Below, piece by piece: positions 36,179-48,524 of a stretch of 64,000 nucleotides of DNA. This DNA is from Diphasiastrum complanatum (lineage: Eukaryota; Streptophyta; Lycopodiopsida; Lycopodiales; Lycopodiaceae), in the NCBI GenBank assembly GCA_029204225.1, contig CM055101.1:32929683-32993682 (forward strand), in the 5' to 3' direction. Under the pieces are notes generated by a model. That model saw nothing but the letters and a program-made list of their open reading frames with translations, was not told the origin of the DNA and did not search any database. Each line of letters begins with the position of its first letter. Position 1 is the stretch's first letter. The translations under genes and the position numbers were made by a program.

Positions 36179-36900
36179 TTAGAAGCTTGAGTTTCCGAAA
36201 ACTCTCATCCATTTTTCATTCCATTTAATGGGAGGGCTTGGCCATCCTTTCCGACTTTTCACCCCCTTCAACAAATTGTTGAGAGGTCTGGCAATATTAG
36301 AATAGTCCTCTGCAAACTTATGGAAAAATACAATGAACCCCAAAAATGACTTGAGCTCACGGACCATGAATTGGCCACTCAAAAATCGTCTTTACCATCT
36401 CCTCATCAATCTTGATCCCAAAAGAGGTGATCTTATGAACGAGGTAAAGAAGTTCCTTTCACACTTTGATTCTTTAGCGTGCTTAGAATGCACTTTGAGT
36501 GTTTTACTCTAGATCAAAATATCATCTAAAGAACTACTACAAATAGGGGATGAAACAAGTCGTTCATCGGCTGGAAAGTTACCAGAGCATTAGACAACCC
36601 AAAAGGTAGGACTAGGAATTTGTAATGGCCAAATCTTGTCCTAAAACCAGTCTTAGATACATCATCCAGATGTATCCTCATCTGATGATGTCCCGTATGA
36701 AGATCAATTTTTGTGAAGTACTTTGCTCCATTCAATCAATCTATGAGATCATCTATAACGGGTATTTATTTATTATGGTAAATTTGTTTAAAACCCTTGT
36801 AGTCCACACATAGCCAAAAACCGCCATCCTTCTTACTTTGAAGAAGAATGGGTGCTCCCCACGGGGACTTACTTGGCCTGATGTGTCCCATTCTAAGGTA
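36179..36900 (-). pseudogene. Gypsy D reverse transcriptase
   Basis: Three frame-broken pieces. GAPILLQSKKDGGF lies near 36850-36800 in a partial frame. The core is 36735-36526, with KIDLHTGHHQMRI and FLVLPFGLSNALVTFQ. The thumb is 36382-36179, with SFLGFIVFFHKFAEDYSNIA. The expected YxDD region near 36530 is interrupted. Confidence 0.85.
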
Positions 36901-37321
36901 TTCGTCGCTTTGTTTGCCACTTTCCCCTCTTCCTTTTGACTAAACCTTTAAGGTTTTCTGAAAATTGGGCGGCTACCGAGCAATAAATCTATCTTATGGT
37001 CCATCGACCAAGCGGGTGGTAGACTATAAGGTAAATGTTTAGGAAACATATCACTGGACTCTTGTTTTAAATCTTCCATTAAAAGTTGTTCTTGATGCGA
37101 ATTCTCGGTGTTAAAGCAAGAAAACACATTCACATCATCATTTACATCACAATGCATATGAGAGTTTTAAACTAGATGAAACAGCTCATACTCAAAATCA
37201 TGTAGTTTTTCCATAATTTATGCTGAGAAAACCATCGGTGATGGGAGGACATCAATCTCTCCATAAATAGAGACTATCTTATCGAACTTATCCTTAAATA
37301 CCAAATTATGGTTTTTAAAAT

Positions 37322-37543
37322 CTATTTCCAATGAATCAGAGTTATCAAAAACCATTCATATCCTAGGATTACATCAGTTCTATCAAGATTCATAACATGA
37401 AAGTTGAGCCGCTCAGCATGATCTTGCATCCGAAGCTTCAAATTAGGGACTTTCACATCCCAAACTTCTATGTTAGATCCCGAGGCTAGATGGACCACAT
37501 AACGGTGATCGCTGGCCATGGTGGGCACCCGAAGCTTTAGCAC
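37322..37543 (-). pseudogene. Gypsy D aspartic protease fragment
   Basis: Contains FHVMNLDRTDVILGYEWF, the conserved end of the retropepsin domain of gypsy elements. The catalytic D-T/S-G lies upstream, where the frame is broken. Short and inactive. Confidence 0.75.
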
Positions 37544-37749
37544 AAGTTGATCATTTAAAAGTTGTGAGTACTTCTAGAATTGAACAATACATTTACATCT
37601 TTCCCTAAAATATTGCCTCTAACTCGAAACAATTGATTAGGCTTGAAAAAAAGTGTACTAAAGTAAGAAGTACATTCATAACCAAATTGACTTTCAATTT
37701 ACTTGCGGGTAAATCCATCGTCATGAAACTTGATGATTTATTTTTCCTC

Positions 37750-38697
37750 TCGGGACACTATTTAGCACGATGCCCAGGTTTGTTGCATAGAAATCAAAGG
37801 TTCTCCTTTATTGCCACAATCCGCACTTTGTCTTTTACAACAGGCTTCTTTTTGTTTTTCTTCTTCTTGTTGTGCTGGTAAGCAGCAGCTTCCAGCTCAT
37901 CGAAAAATAGCTTTTTCCTCTTATTATTATTTGGCTTTTCATTCTTAGGATTTTGGGCTGATTGGCCATGTAGACTCTTCCGTGAGGCAACCACGGTGCT
38001 ATTGTAGGCTTTGGCTACTCGGATAGCGTCTTCCAATGTATGCAGGACATTCCGTTTGCACTCCTTTTGGTAATCAGCTAGCAATCAATAAATGAATTGC
38101 CACTGTGCCAATTTCCAATCAAAGAGTGGCACCTTGGCCAAACAATCCAAGAACTATTGGACATACGTGTCTAGTTCTCAGCTACCCATCCGACAGTTAA
38201 TAAAGTGAATGTACATTTTTGAATCGTCAATTGTGACAAAAGACTTACGGAATTTCTCTAAGAATGCAACCTATGTCGTCGGTTTTGAGGGGAGCTCCCG
38301 CCACCAGGAGGATGACTGACCCTCTAGAAACAACAAGACAGAAGAAATCCGATTTTCTTTTGGGACATTGTGCAAGCTAAATTAGCTAGACCAACAATTT
38401 ATCTAGTCTACCACAACTTTGGGGCGCTTAAACTTTTTCTCACTGGTGAAAACATTCGGTTGATAGCCCAAGTTTTGTGAAAAAAAAAAAAATTTAAAGT
38501 GTGCAATTGGTTAGAAAATTTTTGCATCTGATTATCTCTTTGTTTTTTTTACTCTGATGGAGTTCCAATACTGCCTTGCTTAAAGTATGAAGCAAAGAGT
38601 TTGAATCAAGAGGGTCACCGCCATCGGGTCAAACCGAGCGAATTTGCGGTGAAACAGGAAAATCATCCTCCATAACGAGAACTTCATCGGTTGCCAT
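37750..38697 (-). pseudogene. Gypsy D gag
   Basis: Starts MATDEVLVMEDDF and has several stops. It contains a capsid-like stretch and, at 38084-37794, an alanine/lysine-rich helix (TLEDAIRVAKAYNS). A basic run follows, then a zinc knuckle with its third position damaged (CNKPGHRAK-stop-CP). It is the structural protein region of the element. Confidence 0.72.
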
Positions 38698-38719
38698 TAC
38701 CTAAAAAATGAAAAAAAAA

Positions 38720-39020
38720 ATTCATTACTTATAAGATTATTTCGGGTATAATTTCTAATATGAAAGCAATGTCTAAAAATTTGTTTTTAAGATAGAAACA
38801 TGTTTTTGTAATTTTAGACCAATAATCTTGTAATCAAGTAGGCAAATAATCAAAACGATAAACATGTGCAACATAGGACATTGTTTAATTAGTTGCCAAA
38901 CTGCCTTAAGAATTAGCTAGCCCAATAACACTTTTAAGCCATTGGAATAATCTAGGAAAACCCAATCTACTTAACACCCACCCCACTCTTTAACATGCAT
39001 TAATTTAGAAAGTTAATCTT
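38720..39020. other. AT-rich leader or intergenic stretch
   Basis: Lies upstream of gypsy D gag in its sense. I see no LTR boundary or primer site, and no gene. Confidence 0.35.
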
Positions 39021-39400
39021 TTTTCTTAATGAAACCCCCCCCGGCTGGGGCTTTAAGGCACGGGGCGACACGTGCTGGGTGTTTGGCCCTGGTCCATTGT
39101 TCTGGAGTCACGTGGCCTGTCAAAAATGGGAGGCGGCTGATTTTCGAGGGTGGGCGCAGCGCCGCGGGTCAGGCCTGGGCACCTTTCCAGTGGCGCTGGG
39201 CAGCCGTGAGGTGGGTGCTGGGGGCAATAGCAGGGTCGGCAAGGGGCAGTCGTGGGATGGGTGCCAGGCACAAATGCGACGGGCGGCCGGAGGGTGGGTG
39301 TTGAGCAACAGCGGGTAGGCAAACCAGGTACCGACAGGGCGCAGGTGGAGCCGGGGCACCGCCACGCCCAAGCACACACATGTAAGAGGATTGGGAAGCT
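39020..39400. other. GC-rich island of unknown origin
   Basis: About 380 bases are strikingly G/C-rich (runs such as ggcagccgtgaggtgggtgctggggg) in an otherwise AT-rich window. Open frames exist in several phases on both strands because stop codons are rare in such composition. None resembles a protein I know. It could be a CpG island, a foreign insert or part of an unrecognised repeat. Confidence 0.5.
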
Positions 39401-39569
39401 TGCCTATATATTCTATCTCAGTAGTCCCATAAAAATGCTTATAGGATAAATTTTGGTTGTCGGACATGTGGCACCCAAGCAGCCAATTTTAAATTAAAAA
39501 AAAAAAAAGAAGCGGGTGGTGGTGGATGCACCGGGGCCAAAGCCCCAAGTGCTCATAAGATGAGACCCA

Positions 39570-41109
<1,540 letters not shown>

Positions 41110-41955
41110 TGTCAAAAATGGTGAACTCCTGCAACTTTGTTGCAGCACAAACAAGAACTGAAGGTTGAACGAGAACGATTCGTGACAGTCAACGTGTCTT
41201 TGACTCGCAGCACGAACGATTCGCGACAGTCAACGTGTCTTTGACTCGAAGCACGAATGATTCACGATTCATTCGTGAATCAGAAACACACCTCCAGGAC
41301 CGCAAACCGCAAAGAGACTCAAAACGAAAAACTACGAAAGAAACGAAAAGAATGAAAGCAAACATGAGATTACGAAACAAACAAAGAAGAATCTTTTGTG
41401 TTGCCAGCTGGCAGCTCAACGGGCTTCACGCCCAGCTAAAACGAAAGGCAACGACGGAGACTAACTAACTAGTCGATTAGCATTAACTAGTCTTGTGATT
41501 CTACGTTTTAGCTATCTTGTAAATTCCACACAGTGGAAGTATAAACGATCCTCTCTGGATCATAACAAAGAATCTAAATACAAAGATCTGCAAGAGACAG
41601 AGAGAGAGAGAGGTAGCGAGTAGAGCATCAAAATAACAGAAACCATAGCTGTGCATGAAACTCTGCCAACGAGTAGAACACAGCGAAAGAGCAGAGTGTC
41701 ATTCTGCCAATGAGCGAGACACTGACGATCTCGCTCTAAAAACTAAACTGATAATACAGTCATTCCATTTTCATGCATCTCCCTATCTTTTGTGATCATT
41801 TGTCTTGATTGCTAGAATAGAATGTGTTCTGTGATGTGTAGTCACGTGTCTGGGATCCTGTAAACAACTTCCGTGCAAAAGAAAATTCAAAGACACAAAA
41901 TGGTTCGCAAATAAGAAGAAGAAGACGAAAAAGGAACCGTCTCACTTTCGCGAAA
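41110..41955 (+). repeat. 5' LTR of copia E
   Basis: 846 bp, starting TGTCAAAAATGG. It contains duplicated phrases 'acgattcg(c/t)gacagtcaacgtg' near 41178 and 41216 and ends at the primer site. It matches the 772-bp 3' LTR of copia F (61628-62399) in order and wording. Confidence 0.9.
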
Positions 41956-41967
41956 TGGTATCAGAGC
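41956..41967 (+). other. Primer-binding site of copia E
   Basis: TGGTATCAGAGC directly after the LTR, complementary to initiator tRNA-Met. Confidence 0.92.
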
Positions 41968-42020
41968 TCACATGTTATCACTACTGATATCCCAATAGTG
42001 ATTCTTCCAGAAAACACAAT

Positions 42021-42976
42021 ATGGCTACAACAATCCAGACCAGAGTAGCAATCAGTCTCGATGGCACAAATCATAGAATCTGAAAATTCAAAATCAAAAC
42101 GCTTCTGAAGGGCAAAGAGATCTGGTCGGTGACCGAGTTCTCAGAGGTGCAGCCTCCAGAGGGAGACCTGAGGAGAGTTGAATGGATCAGAAAAGATGAG
42201 CGTGCAATGGGGATCATCATCTCATCCGTAAATGAAGATCTACTCATGCAAATTGAAGACTGCGAAAGTAGCCATACAGTGTGAGAAAGATTGAAGCAGA
42301 AGTATGAAGTGAGGACTGCAGCTTCAGTCATGCACCTTCACAATTAGCTGCAATCCATACGATGGGATGGCAACCAGTTGGATCAACACGTTGAGAAGAT
42401 CAGAACGATCTTTGCTCAACTCGTTGCATCAGGACAGAAACACTAGGTTCCAGCACCACAACAACTGATGTACTTCATGAAATCTCTATCGAAGTCCTAT
42501 CAGCTGTTGAGAATGCTCATACTGAGTCTACTAGATATGACATTCGACAAAGCAGTCAGTCTTGTCGCTGATGAGAGACTGATGAGAGACGAAGGAGAGG
42601 GAAGCAAGACAAGGCTCTCTTCACGAAAGGAAAGAAGAAGAACAAGAACAAGCCATGATTCGAGAAGACAAAGTCCTCGAATCAGCAATCTTCTTCTTGT
42701 GATCACTGCCACAAACCAGGCCATACGGCCAACAAATACTAGTTCAATCCAGCAATATCTTGCATGCACTGCAAGAAGAAAGGACATTCTGCATGTGATT
42801 GTAGATTCAACCCAAAAAGAAAGAACAAAGCTGAAAAGGCAAATGTTGCAGAGTCATCAAAGGATGTTGAAAGATGTGACGAAGCTTTCACGATACTCGA
42901 TGAAGCTTCAACAAGCTACTCTGAACATGACTACGCCATCAGCAGAAGTGGTGGAGTAGCGGCTCGAAGGGCCTAG
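42021..42976 (+). pseudogene. Copia E gag
   Basis: Starts at ATG 42021 and reads as a UBN2-type gag (EVQPPEGDLRR, LKQKYEVRTAASVMHL, DMTFDKAVSLVADE). Two zinc knuckles follow; the second is CMHCKKKGHSACDC. In-frame TGA near 42081 and TAG near 42345 occur at exactly the same codons as in copia F. Other stops and a frameshift near 42610 are private to this copy. Confidence 0.88.
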
Positions 42977-43624
42977 TCATTGATTCAGGAGCAATTTCAC
43001 ACATTACCTACAACAAGAAAGTCTTGATCGACTTTCGCGAACTCGAAAACAACAAAGCAGTGATTCTAGGCGATGGAAGCAGACATGATGTCAAAGGCAT
43101 CGACACTCTACAGCTACGAACACTGTCAGGCCAAGTAGAGCTGCCAGGAGCACTCTATGCGCCCTCACTCAAAAAAGATCTGCTATCTGTCTCCAAGATG
43201 GTAGATCTAGACATTCAAGTCTTGTTTGACGACAACACTTACCGTACGATCGAGAAGACGACAAACAAATTGTTGACGGTCGGATGCAGAGAAGGAAATC
43301 TCTACCAAGCCAAAATAATCATCAACTCTGATTGCATATTAAATGCTTTCGAAAATGAAGATCAACTCAGGCATAGGAGAATGTATCATCTGAACATGCG
43401 AAGTGTGTACGACATGAGCAGAAAAGACATAGTCACAGGTCTCAATGTTTCAAGGCTCGAAACTAAGTTCTGCGAAGCTTGTCAGAAAGGCAAGCAACAT
43501 CGAAATCCATTCACGCATGAGGGAAGAAGATCCAAAGAGATTCTTGAGCTCATCTACTCTGATGTCTGTGGACCGATGAAGATGGATTTGCTCTCAGGTT
43601 CGAAATACTTTCTGACGATCAAGA
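42977..43624 (+). pseudogene. Copia E protease and pre-integrase region
   Basis: VIDSGAISHIT is the copia protease D-S-G site. It is followed by DLLSVSKMVDL, then LYQAKI and RRMYHLNMRSVYDM of the GAG-pre-integrase zinc domain with CEACQKGKQHRNPF. The frame ends where integrase should start, KYFLT at about 43624. From 43024 it is open with no stop, unlike gag. Confidence 0.88.
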
Positions 43625-43964
43625 CCTTCAAATGGATGGCCACACAAATAAAAAAGAAGTCCAGAATGAGGATATGCTAACTATGATTGCAGTGGAGGAT
43701 CATTGGACCTTAAGTTATATCAAACAAGAGCTGGTTTTAATGCACAATGAAATTTTACCTGAACACTTCAGATTCATTATAAATAGAAAGCTAGTAACAT
43801 TTTCTTGGGATTTGCAAATCAGTCAGTCATTATATATTAACTCTATTAAGAGAATAACTAGATTAACAAGTTGTTTTTCTTTCATACAGATACGAAGAAG
43901 ACAGGAAAACACAACACTCTGCAAGGATCTTCCTACAAATATCAACATTGTAGAAGAACAATGA
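43625..43964 (+). pseudogene. Gene X copy: last two exons with intron, fused to copia E
   Basis: The plus strand reads NEDMLTMIAVEDHWTLSYIK then LPEHFRFIINRKL, which aligns with gene X exon 2 (NILAMVEVEEDWCLNHIRSE, LPQYYQFRLNGVK). A GTAACA donor follows at 43794. After a 96-base intron ending TTTCATACAG comes an exon (43890-43964) reading RRRQENTTLCKDLPTNINI and a stop, aligning with the final exon of gene X (VRQEEHIKCKDIGTSIEI). The intron is at the same place and nearly the same length as in gene X (94 bases). The copy was therefore made from DNA, not mRNA. Its 5' part is absent at the junction with copia E. Function unknown. Confidence 0.8.
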
Positions 43965-44106
43965 CAACTCATACAATCAATTGTACAAACTGATATCTGT
44001 ATTCAATAATATATCGCCCAAATTTCGGGATTTAGTATGATTGTGCAAATGATTCTATGTTTGTATATCTTTATGAAATTACGTATATCTATTATATAGA
44101 AACTAT

Positions 44107-44258
44107 CTATTCAGCTTGGGTATTTAAAAACTCCCTAGTCTCATTTTGAATCTGTACATCATCTGGCTTAGATGGCCCTAGAGGAGTCTTTGGTCCAGCT
44201 GTTGCCCTGGCCAATATGTTGAGGATGAGCTCTTGTCGAAACCTGTACACTCCGCTGA
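44107..44258 (-). pseudogene. Possible terminal exon of an unidentified gene
   Basis: The minus strand holds an open frame of about 48 codons reading ILARATAGPKTPLGPSKPDD and ending NTQAE-stop. It directly abuts the copia G LTR at 44259. The composition looks like real coding sequence rather than transposon, but I cannot name a family. It may be the 3' end of a host gene cut by the element. Confidence 0.35.
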
Positions 44259-44679
44259 TGCAAAAAATGTGGGTAATGCTAATTGCAAATATCAATCAGG
44301 CTCTCAAACTAAACGAAATGAAACGAAACGAAAGTAAACGAAACGAAACAAAACAAAATAAAACGAAACTTGAACGAGCTCTAATATTGATATTGTTGCA
44401 ACGAAATCAAATTAATTGTGAACAAAAACAATTCAGATGGATTTCAGATATGATTGTTGGTCACTACCGGCTATATCATTCCTACAATCCTCCAAAATGT
44501 AGATTGACACTGTTGATCTACGTTTTAGATTAACACAACATTCAACAAAAATTGAACCAGTGTGCAGAATTGATAAATGAGTGAATGAGATACACAAGCG
44601 ATGGCAGACAATAATTCATTCAAGATCAGACTCAAATGAGAGTGATATGTGTGTAATAGCTATAGTATCATCTATTGAA
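44259..44679 (-). repeat. Truncated 3' LTR of copia G
   Basis: Matches the inner two thirds of the right LTR, with substitutions and a GAAAC-rich stretch of variable length (44310-44370). Its U3 end is missing and integrase sequence follows directly. Confidence 0.85.
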
Positions 44680-45000
44680 GATACAGATGTGAGTCAGATT
44701 GGGTTTCATACCCCACCAGAATTCATGTGGTGTCATGTGATGAACACCAGACTTCCTTGTCCTGTTCTGAATGTAAGAAGATGTAGCTACTGCTTCATCC
44801 CATAGCACTCTTGGAGCCTTTGAATAGGCCATCATGCACCTAGCAACTTCCATTAGAGTCCTATTCTTTCTTTCTGCAACACTGTTGTGCTGCGGTGTGT
44901 AAGATGTAGTTCTTCTGTGAATGATTCCACGATCATTGCAGAAGTTAGTGAATCGATTCGAGATGTATTCTCCACCTCGATCTATTCTAATTTGCTTCAC
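44668..45000 (-). pseudogene. Copia G integrase core, C-terminal half
   Basis: Reads RIDRGGEYISNRF (second catalytic Asp region, normally DNGGE), YTPQHNSVAERKNRTLMEVA (catalytic Glu) and TPHEFWWGMKPNLTH, then breaks off. It is one frameshift away from the preceding frame at 45002. Confidence 0.9.
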
Positions 45001-45001
45001 T

Positions 45002-45559
45002 TTAGTTACCAGTGCATCTCTCTGCCCAACTCACATACTCTATGAACTTGTCAAGTGCTTCTGATTTATTGTGAATAAAATAGACTCTGGCAAATTTACG
45101 GTAACCATCAATAAAGGTTATATAATACTTTGATTTTCCTACTGAGATCACGTTGAAAGGTCCACAGATGTCAAAATGTACAAGCTCTAGAATCTTTTTA
45201 GTTCTGTAGGAGTTTTTTACAAAAGGAGTACGTGACATCTTAGCCTTCAGACATGCATCACAGGTCGTCGAACTGGTTGCATTTGAGATGCTCACACCTA
45301 TGATTGCCCCATAATGGCTTGCTTGATATAATGCCATTGAATTCATATGGCATAGTCTCCTGTGCCATAGAGTATCTGACAAATCATCATGAGTCTGATG
45401 CACTTGATCTGCAGGTACGCGTACTTTCAAGTGATACAGACTGTCTTTTCTTCTTCCTTGAGTGATGAGTGTACTAGTACTTGCATCAACAACGTTGCAT
45501 GCTTTATCTGAGAATGTCACACGCATCCCTACATTAGCTATTCTTGCCACTGATAGCAA
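45002..45559 (-). pseudogene. Copia G pre-integrase domain and integrase N-terminal half
   Basis: LLSVARIANVGMRVTFSDK is followed by LWHRRLCHMNSMALYQ and CDACLKAKMSRTPF (HHCC zinc domain). Then come LVHFDICGPFNV and YYITFIDGYRKFARVYFI, with the first catalytic Asp in FIDG. A frameshift ends it. Confidence 0.9.
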
Positions 45560-46711
45560 ATCCTACTGCAATGTAGGCATGAACAAAATATCTTCGAGTT
45601 GTCTGTCTCTTCCATTTGTGTTGAGCCACAATAAACCAATACCATTCACTTGATGCTTCGATCCATCTCCAAGAACGATAAATCTTGATGGATCTGCACT
45701 TCAAAAATCAGACATGATCCGTCTTGATGTAACGAAGTGCGAGGTAGATCCTGAATCAAGGATTACCTCCTGTGTGTCAGGTGTTGACACTGCACACATA
45801 TCTACATAGATGTAGGCAGTCACTCGTGATTCGATCTGTCTTTGCCCATCTTTGAGCTCTCTAGCTCCTTGACATAGGATGAACTGTTCTGTTTTGAGCT
45901 AATTTGTTTCTTGGGTTTTGGCGACAATCCATGGCAACATGACCCTTCTTATGACAGTGGATACACTCAATTTTTGGATTGAACTAACAGGAATCGACAA
46001 TATGTCCTTCAGGTTTGCATCTCACGCATGTCTTCTTCTCTCCACTCTATTGTTTCGACCTTCCTTTGTAATTCCACTTGCCTTTGTTGGCTCCTTCTGC
46101 TTGCTGATCTCGATCTTGCCTTCGATCTATGACTCCCTCTTAGGCTTGAATTGCTTTTTTGATTTCTCCTTGTTGTTGTAGAGAGCTTGATCAGAAAAAT
46201 CCTTGTGATCAAGGTGCTCTCGAGCTTCGACTTCTTCTCGAATATCGACCAAAGCTTTTTTTAGTGTCATTGTAGGATCTTTTGCTAACAGCATTCTAGT
46301 TGTCTAGAAGGATCTTGGTAAGGCTCTCAACAGATATGTAAGCTGCTTCTCTGCCGACACTACATTTTTTGCTCCAGAATTGTGTAGTAATAGGAACAGA
46401 TCCTTCATCTTCCTAATGAAGGAAGTGAGGTCTTTACCATCCCATTGCAGGTTTGTCAGCTGATCCTCGAGCAACATGATCTGACTGTGTGATTTCGTCT
46501 GAAACCTTGTGAATAATGTATCCCACATCTCCTTTGCTTTAGAGATTGTAGCCAGGTCAAGAGTTAGGCTATCCTTGGTGGATGAAGATAACACGACTAC
46601 TGCCTTGTCATTCTTCTCTCTCCATTTGCGTAGCTCCTTGCCTGTAGTTGTAGGCATCTCCTTGGTGCCATCTACCCAGGGGAATAATCCTTCTCCCTTT
46701 AATATCAACAA
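45560..46711 (-). pseudogene. Copia G gag, zinc knuckles and protease
   Basis: The gag frame 46711-46304 reads GKELRKWREKNDKAVVVLSS, SKAKEMWDTLFTRFQTKSH and LLRALPRSF (UBN2-type). After several stops, knuckle sequence CIHCHKKGHVAMDC lies near 45960-45920. A protease region (VIDSGSTSHFVTS) follows near 45760-45720. Frames are discontinuous. Confidence 0.8.
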
Positions 46712-46914
46712 GGTCTTAACCTTCCATGCTAGGAAGTTAGATCTTCATGAATCGAAGATTGTACATATCTTGGATTGTATGATGCTTATTGAAGCCATTG
46801 CTATGAATTGTGTTCTCACTTGTTGATGGTTCTTTGTTTGAATGCTTAGCCTCCTAGATCTAATAGCTTTCTAGCTATGTCAAGCTATGACAGGTGGGGC
46901 TCTGATACCACCGA

Positions 46915-47619
46915 TGCGAAAAATGTGGGTAACGCCAATTGCAAATATCAATTAGGCTCTCAAACGAAATGAAGTGAAACTGAACAAAACGAAAGGAAAT
47001 GAAATGAAACAAAACTTGAACAAGCTCTGATATTGACATTTCCGCAGCGAAATCAAATTAATTGCGAACAAAAAACAATTCGGATGGATTTCAGTTATGA
47101 TGCTGGTCATTGCCAACTATATCATTCCTACAATCCTCTAGAATGTAGACAGACATTGTTGATCTACGTTTTAGATTAACACAACATTCAACAAAAATTG
47201 AACTAGTGTGCAAAATTGATAAATGAGTGAATGAGATACACAAGTGACGACAGACAATATTTCATTCAAGATCAAAAAATAAGAGTGATATGTGCATAAT
47301 AGCTACAATATCATCTATTGATCCTCTTGCTTTTCGTGCACTATATGAAGACCCACACAACGCATTGGCATGAGAGAAATAGCGCTCTCCCACGAGTAAT
47401 GTCTTGCTTACTAGCGGACTTCTTGGATCCCTGTGGATCCTGCTTACAAAACTTGTCTTGCTCACAAGCGGACTTCTATTCTGTAATCTGTATTCTATGT
47501 ATATCTATCTCCCATTGTATGTATCTTATACATTCATAGTAGCACACCAGATTAGATAGACTAAACAATCTATAACTAATCACGGATTACAAGAGAGGTG
47601 GGTTAGGCACGTCCTAACA
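46915..47619 (-). repeat. 5' LTR of copia G
   Basis: On the minus strand it begins TGTTAGGACGTGCC and ends CGCA. The part at 46915-47330 matches 44259-44679. The part at 47330-47619 matches the start of the copia H LTR (48525 onward) in reverse orientation. Confidence 0.85.
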
Positions 47620-47836
47620 CTCTTCCGTTGACGTCATCGTATCATATCAGGATTTTTTGTACTTATTGGTACTTGCATGATCTTCCTGATCTTTTGGAAC
47701 ATGAAGGTCTAAAAGTGTCGCAAAGTTTTTCGTGTCGCTTCGAGCCATTTGACTTTCACGTCGTCTGACTTTCTCCTGCTGTATCACGAAAATTTTTCTT
47801 TTGCGAACTTTTTGCGTTCATGTCTCTTCGTCAAGG

Positions 47837-47944
47837 TGTTCACGAACATTTTTGCTTCATGTCTTTTTGTGATGTTCGCGAACATTTTCGCTTCGTGTAT
47901 TTTTGTGATGTTCGCGAACATTTTCGCTTCGTGTCTTTTTGTCA
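47837..47944. repeat. Three tandem 36-bp repeats with TTCGCGAA core
   Basis: Units at 47837-47872, 47873-47908 and 47909-47944. Each contains tgttc(a/g)cgaacatttt and ends in tttttgt(g/c)a. Because 36 is divisible by three, a plus-strand open frame (47749-47958) repeats a 12-residue peptide. Units 2 and 3 are nearly identical, unit 1 more diverged. Confidence 0.92.
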
Positions 47945-47953
47945 GATCTGAAA

Positions 47954-48209
47954 GCTAGCAAAGCTTTGGTAATAGAAACGTTTTGTTTTTTCATTCACCA
48001 GCTGTATAATCACGGAGGGCAAACTGCAATAAAATATATCATATATTAGATGAAGATTTATGATAAACAATTATAATTACTTCATGTGAAAATAAACTGA
48101 ATAACTCACTTTCGAAATATCAACATCCTCCTGAATATTGTACCACTCAAAAAATAGCTTTGCATTGTATGAAGAAACAAAATGTTTCTGTCTCCAAAGC
48201 TTTGCTAGC
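47954..48209. repeat. Inverted repeat, 41-bp arms, 174-bp spacer
   Basis: The left arm 47954-47994 is the reverse complement of the right arm 48169-48209 with a few mismatches (gctagcaaagctttgg ... ccaaagctttgctagc). The right arm is the start of the coding-like segment shared with 33117-33222, so the inverted copy is a foldback duplication of that family. Confidence 0.8.
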
Positions 48210-48310
48210 TCTCGACTCTCTGCCTGCCAAAATCCGAAGGGTCTATTCACAGGGTGTAACCGCCAGCTTAATGGTTTTAACTAAAGACCTCGAAAACGAA
48301 GGAAAAATGT
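48169..48310 (+). pseudogene. Unidentified coding-like fragment, family shared with 33117-33222
   Basis: The plus strand reads SVSKALLALDSLPAKIRRVY then QGVTASLMVLTKDLENE, matching the minus-strand reading at 33222-33117. It ends within about 50 bases of divergence. Family unknown. Confidence 0.5.
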
Positions 48311-48524
48311 TCACGGACATGAGGAGCTCAACCGAAAGGTCGAAGGTCGGACAATGGTAAAACAATCAGGACCAACCCAAAGACCAAATGATGAACAACC
48401 GATGTTCGGAACACCTGAAGGCCGAATACTTTCGGTTCTTCATGCTCCAAGTACAGGGAAATCAATGAAGTACCATAAAGTACAATCTCCTCATCTGTGA
48501 TTTTAATGATGTCCGCCAAAGGAA

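Larger units (their letters stand above)
35807..38697 (-). mobile_element. Ty3/gypsy retrotransposon D, degenerate, distinct lineage
   Basis: Minus-strand order from right to left is gag (ATG at 38697), knuckle, aspartic protease, RT, RNase H. The RT motif KIDLHTGHHQMRIHLDD and PFGLSNALVTFQ resemble the chromovirus-like branch and differ from those of gypsy C and I. Integrase and both LTRs were not found; the element stops near 35807. Many stops are present. Confidence 0.85.
41110..43624 (+). mobile_element. Ty1/copia retrotransposon E, truncated in integrase
   Basis: The 5' LTR (41110-41955) is followed by an initiator-tRNA primer site, gag with two zinc knuckles, protease and the pre-integrase domain. 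The frame stops resembling copia at 43624, just after SGSKYFLT, immediately before the first catalytic Asp of integrase. There it is fused to a piece of gene X. RT, RNase H and the 3' LTR are missing. It is the same family as copia F. Confidence 0.92.
44259..47619 (-). mobile_element. Ty1/copia retrotransposon G, RT and RNase H deleted
   Basis: The right (5') LTR is 46915-47619, next to a primer site TGGTATCAGAGCC at 46910-46898. Leftward come gag, knuckles, protease, pre-integrase and integrase. The integrase frame ends abruptly at 44680, fused to a partial 3' LTR (44259-44679) lacking its outer third. The deletion therefore removed RT, RNase H and the start of the 3' LTR. It is the same family as copia H. 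Confidence 0.9.

Noticed and set aside
39029-39467. Several 65-115-residue frames in a GC-rich block
   Set aside because: Open in many phases on both strands because stops are rare at high GC; no family resemblance.
47837-47944. CRISPR-like regularly repeated units
   Set aside because: Units are directly adjacent without spacers and the DNA is plant nuclear; it is a tandem minisatellite.
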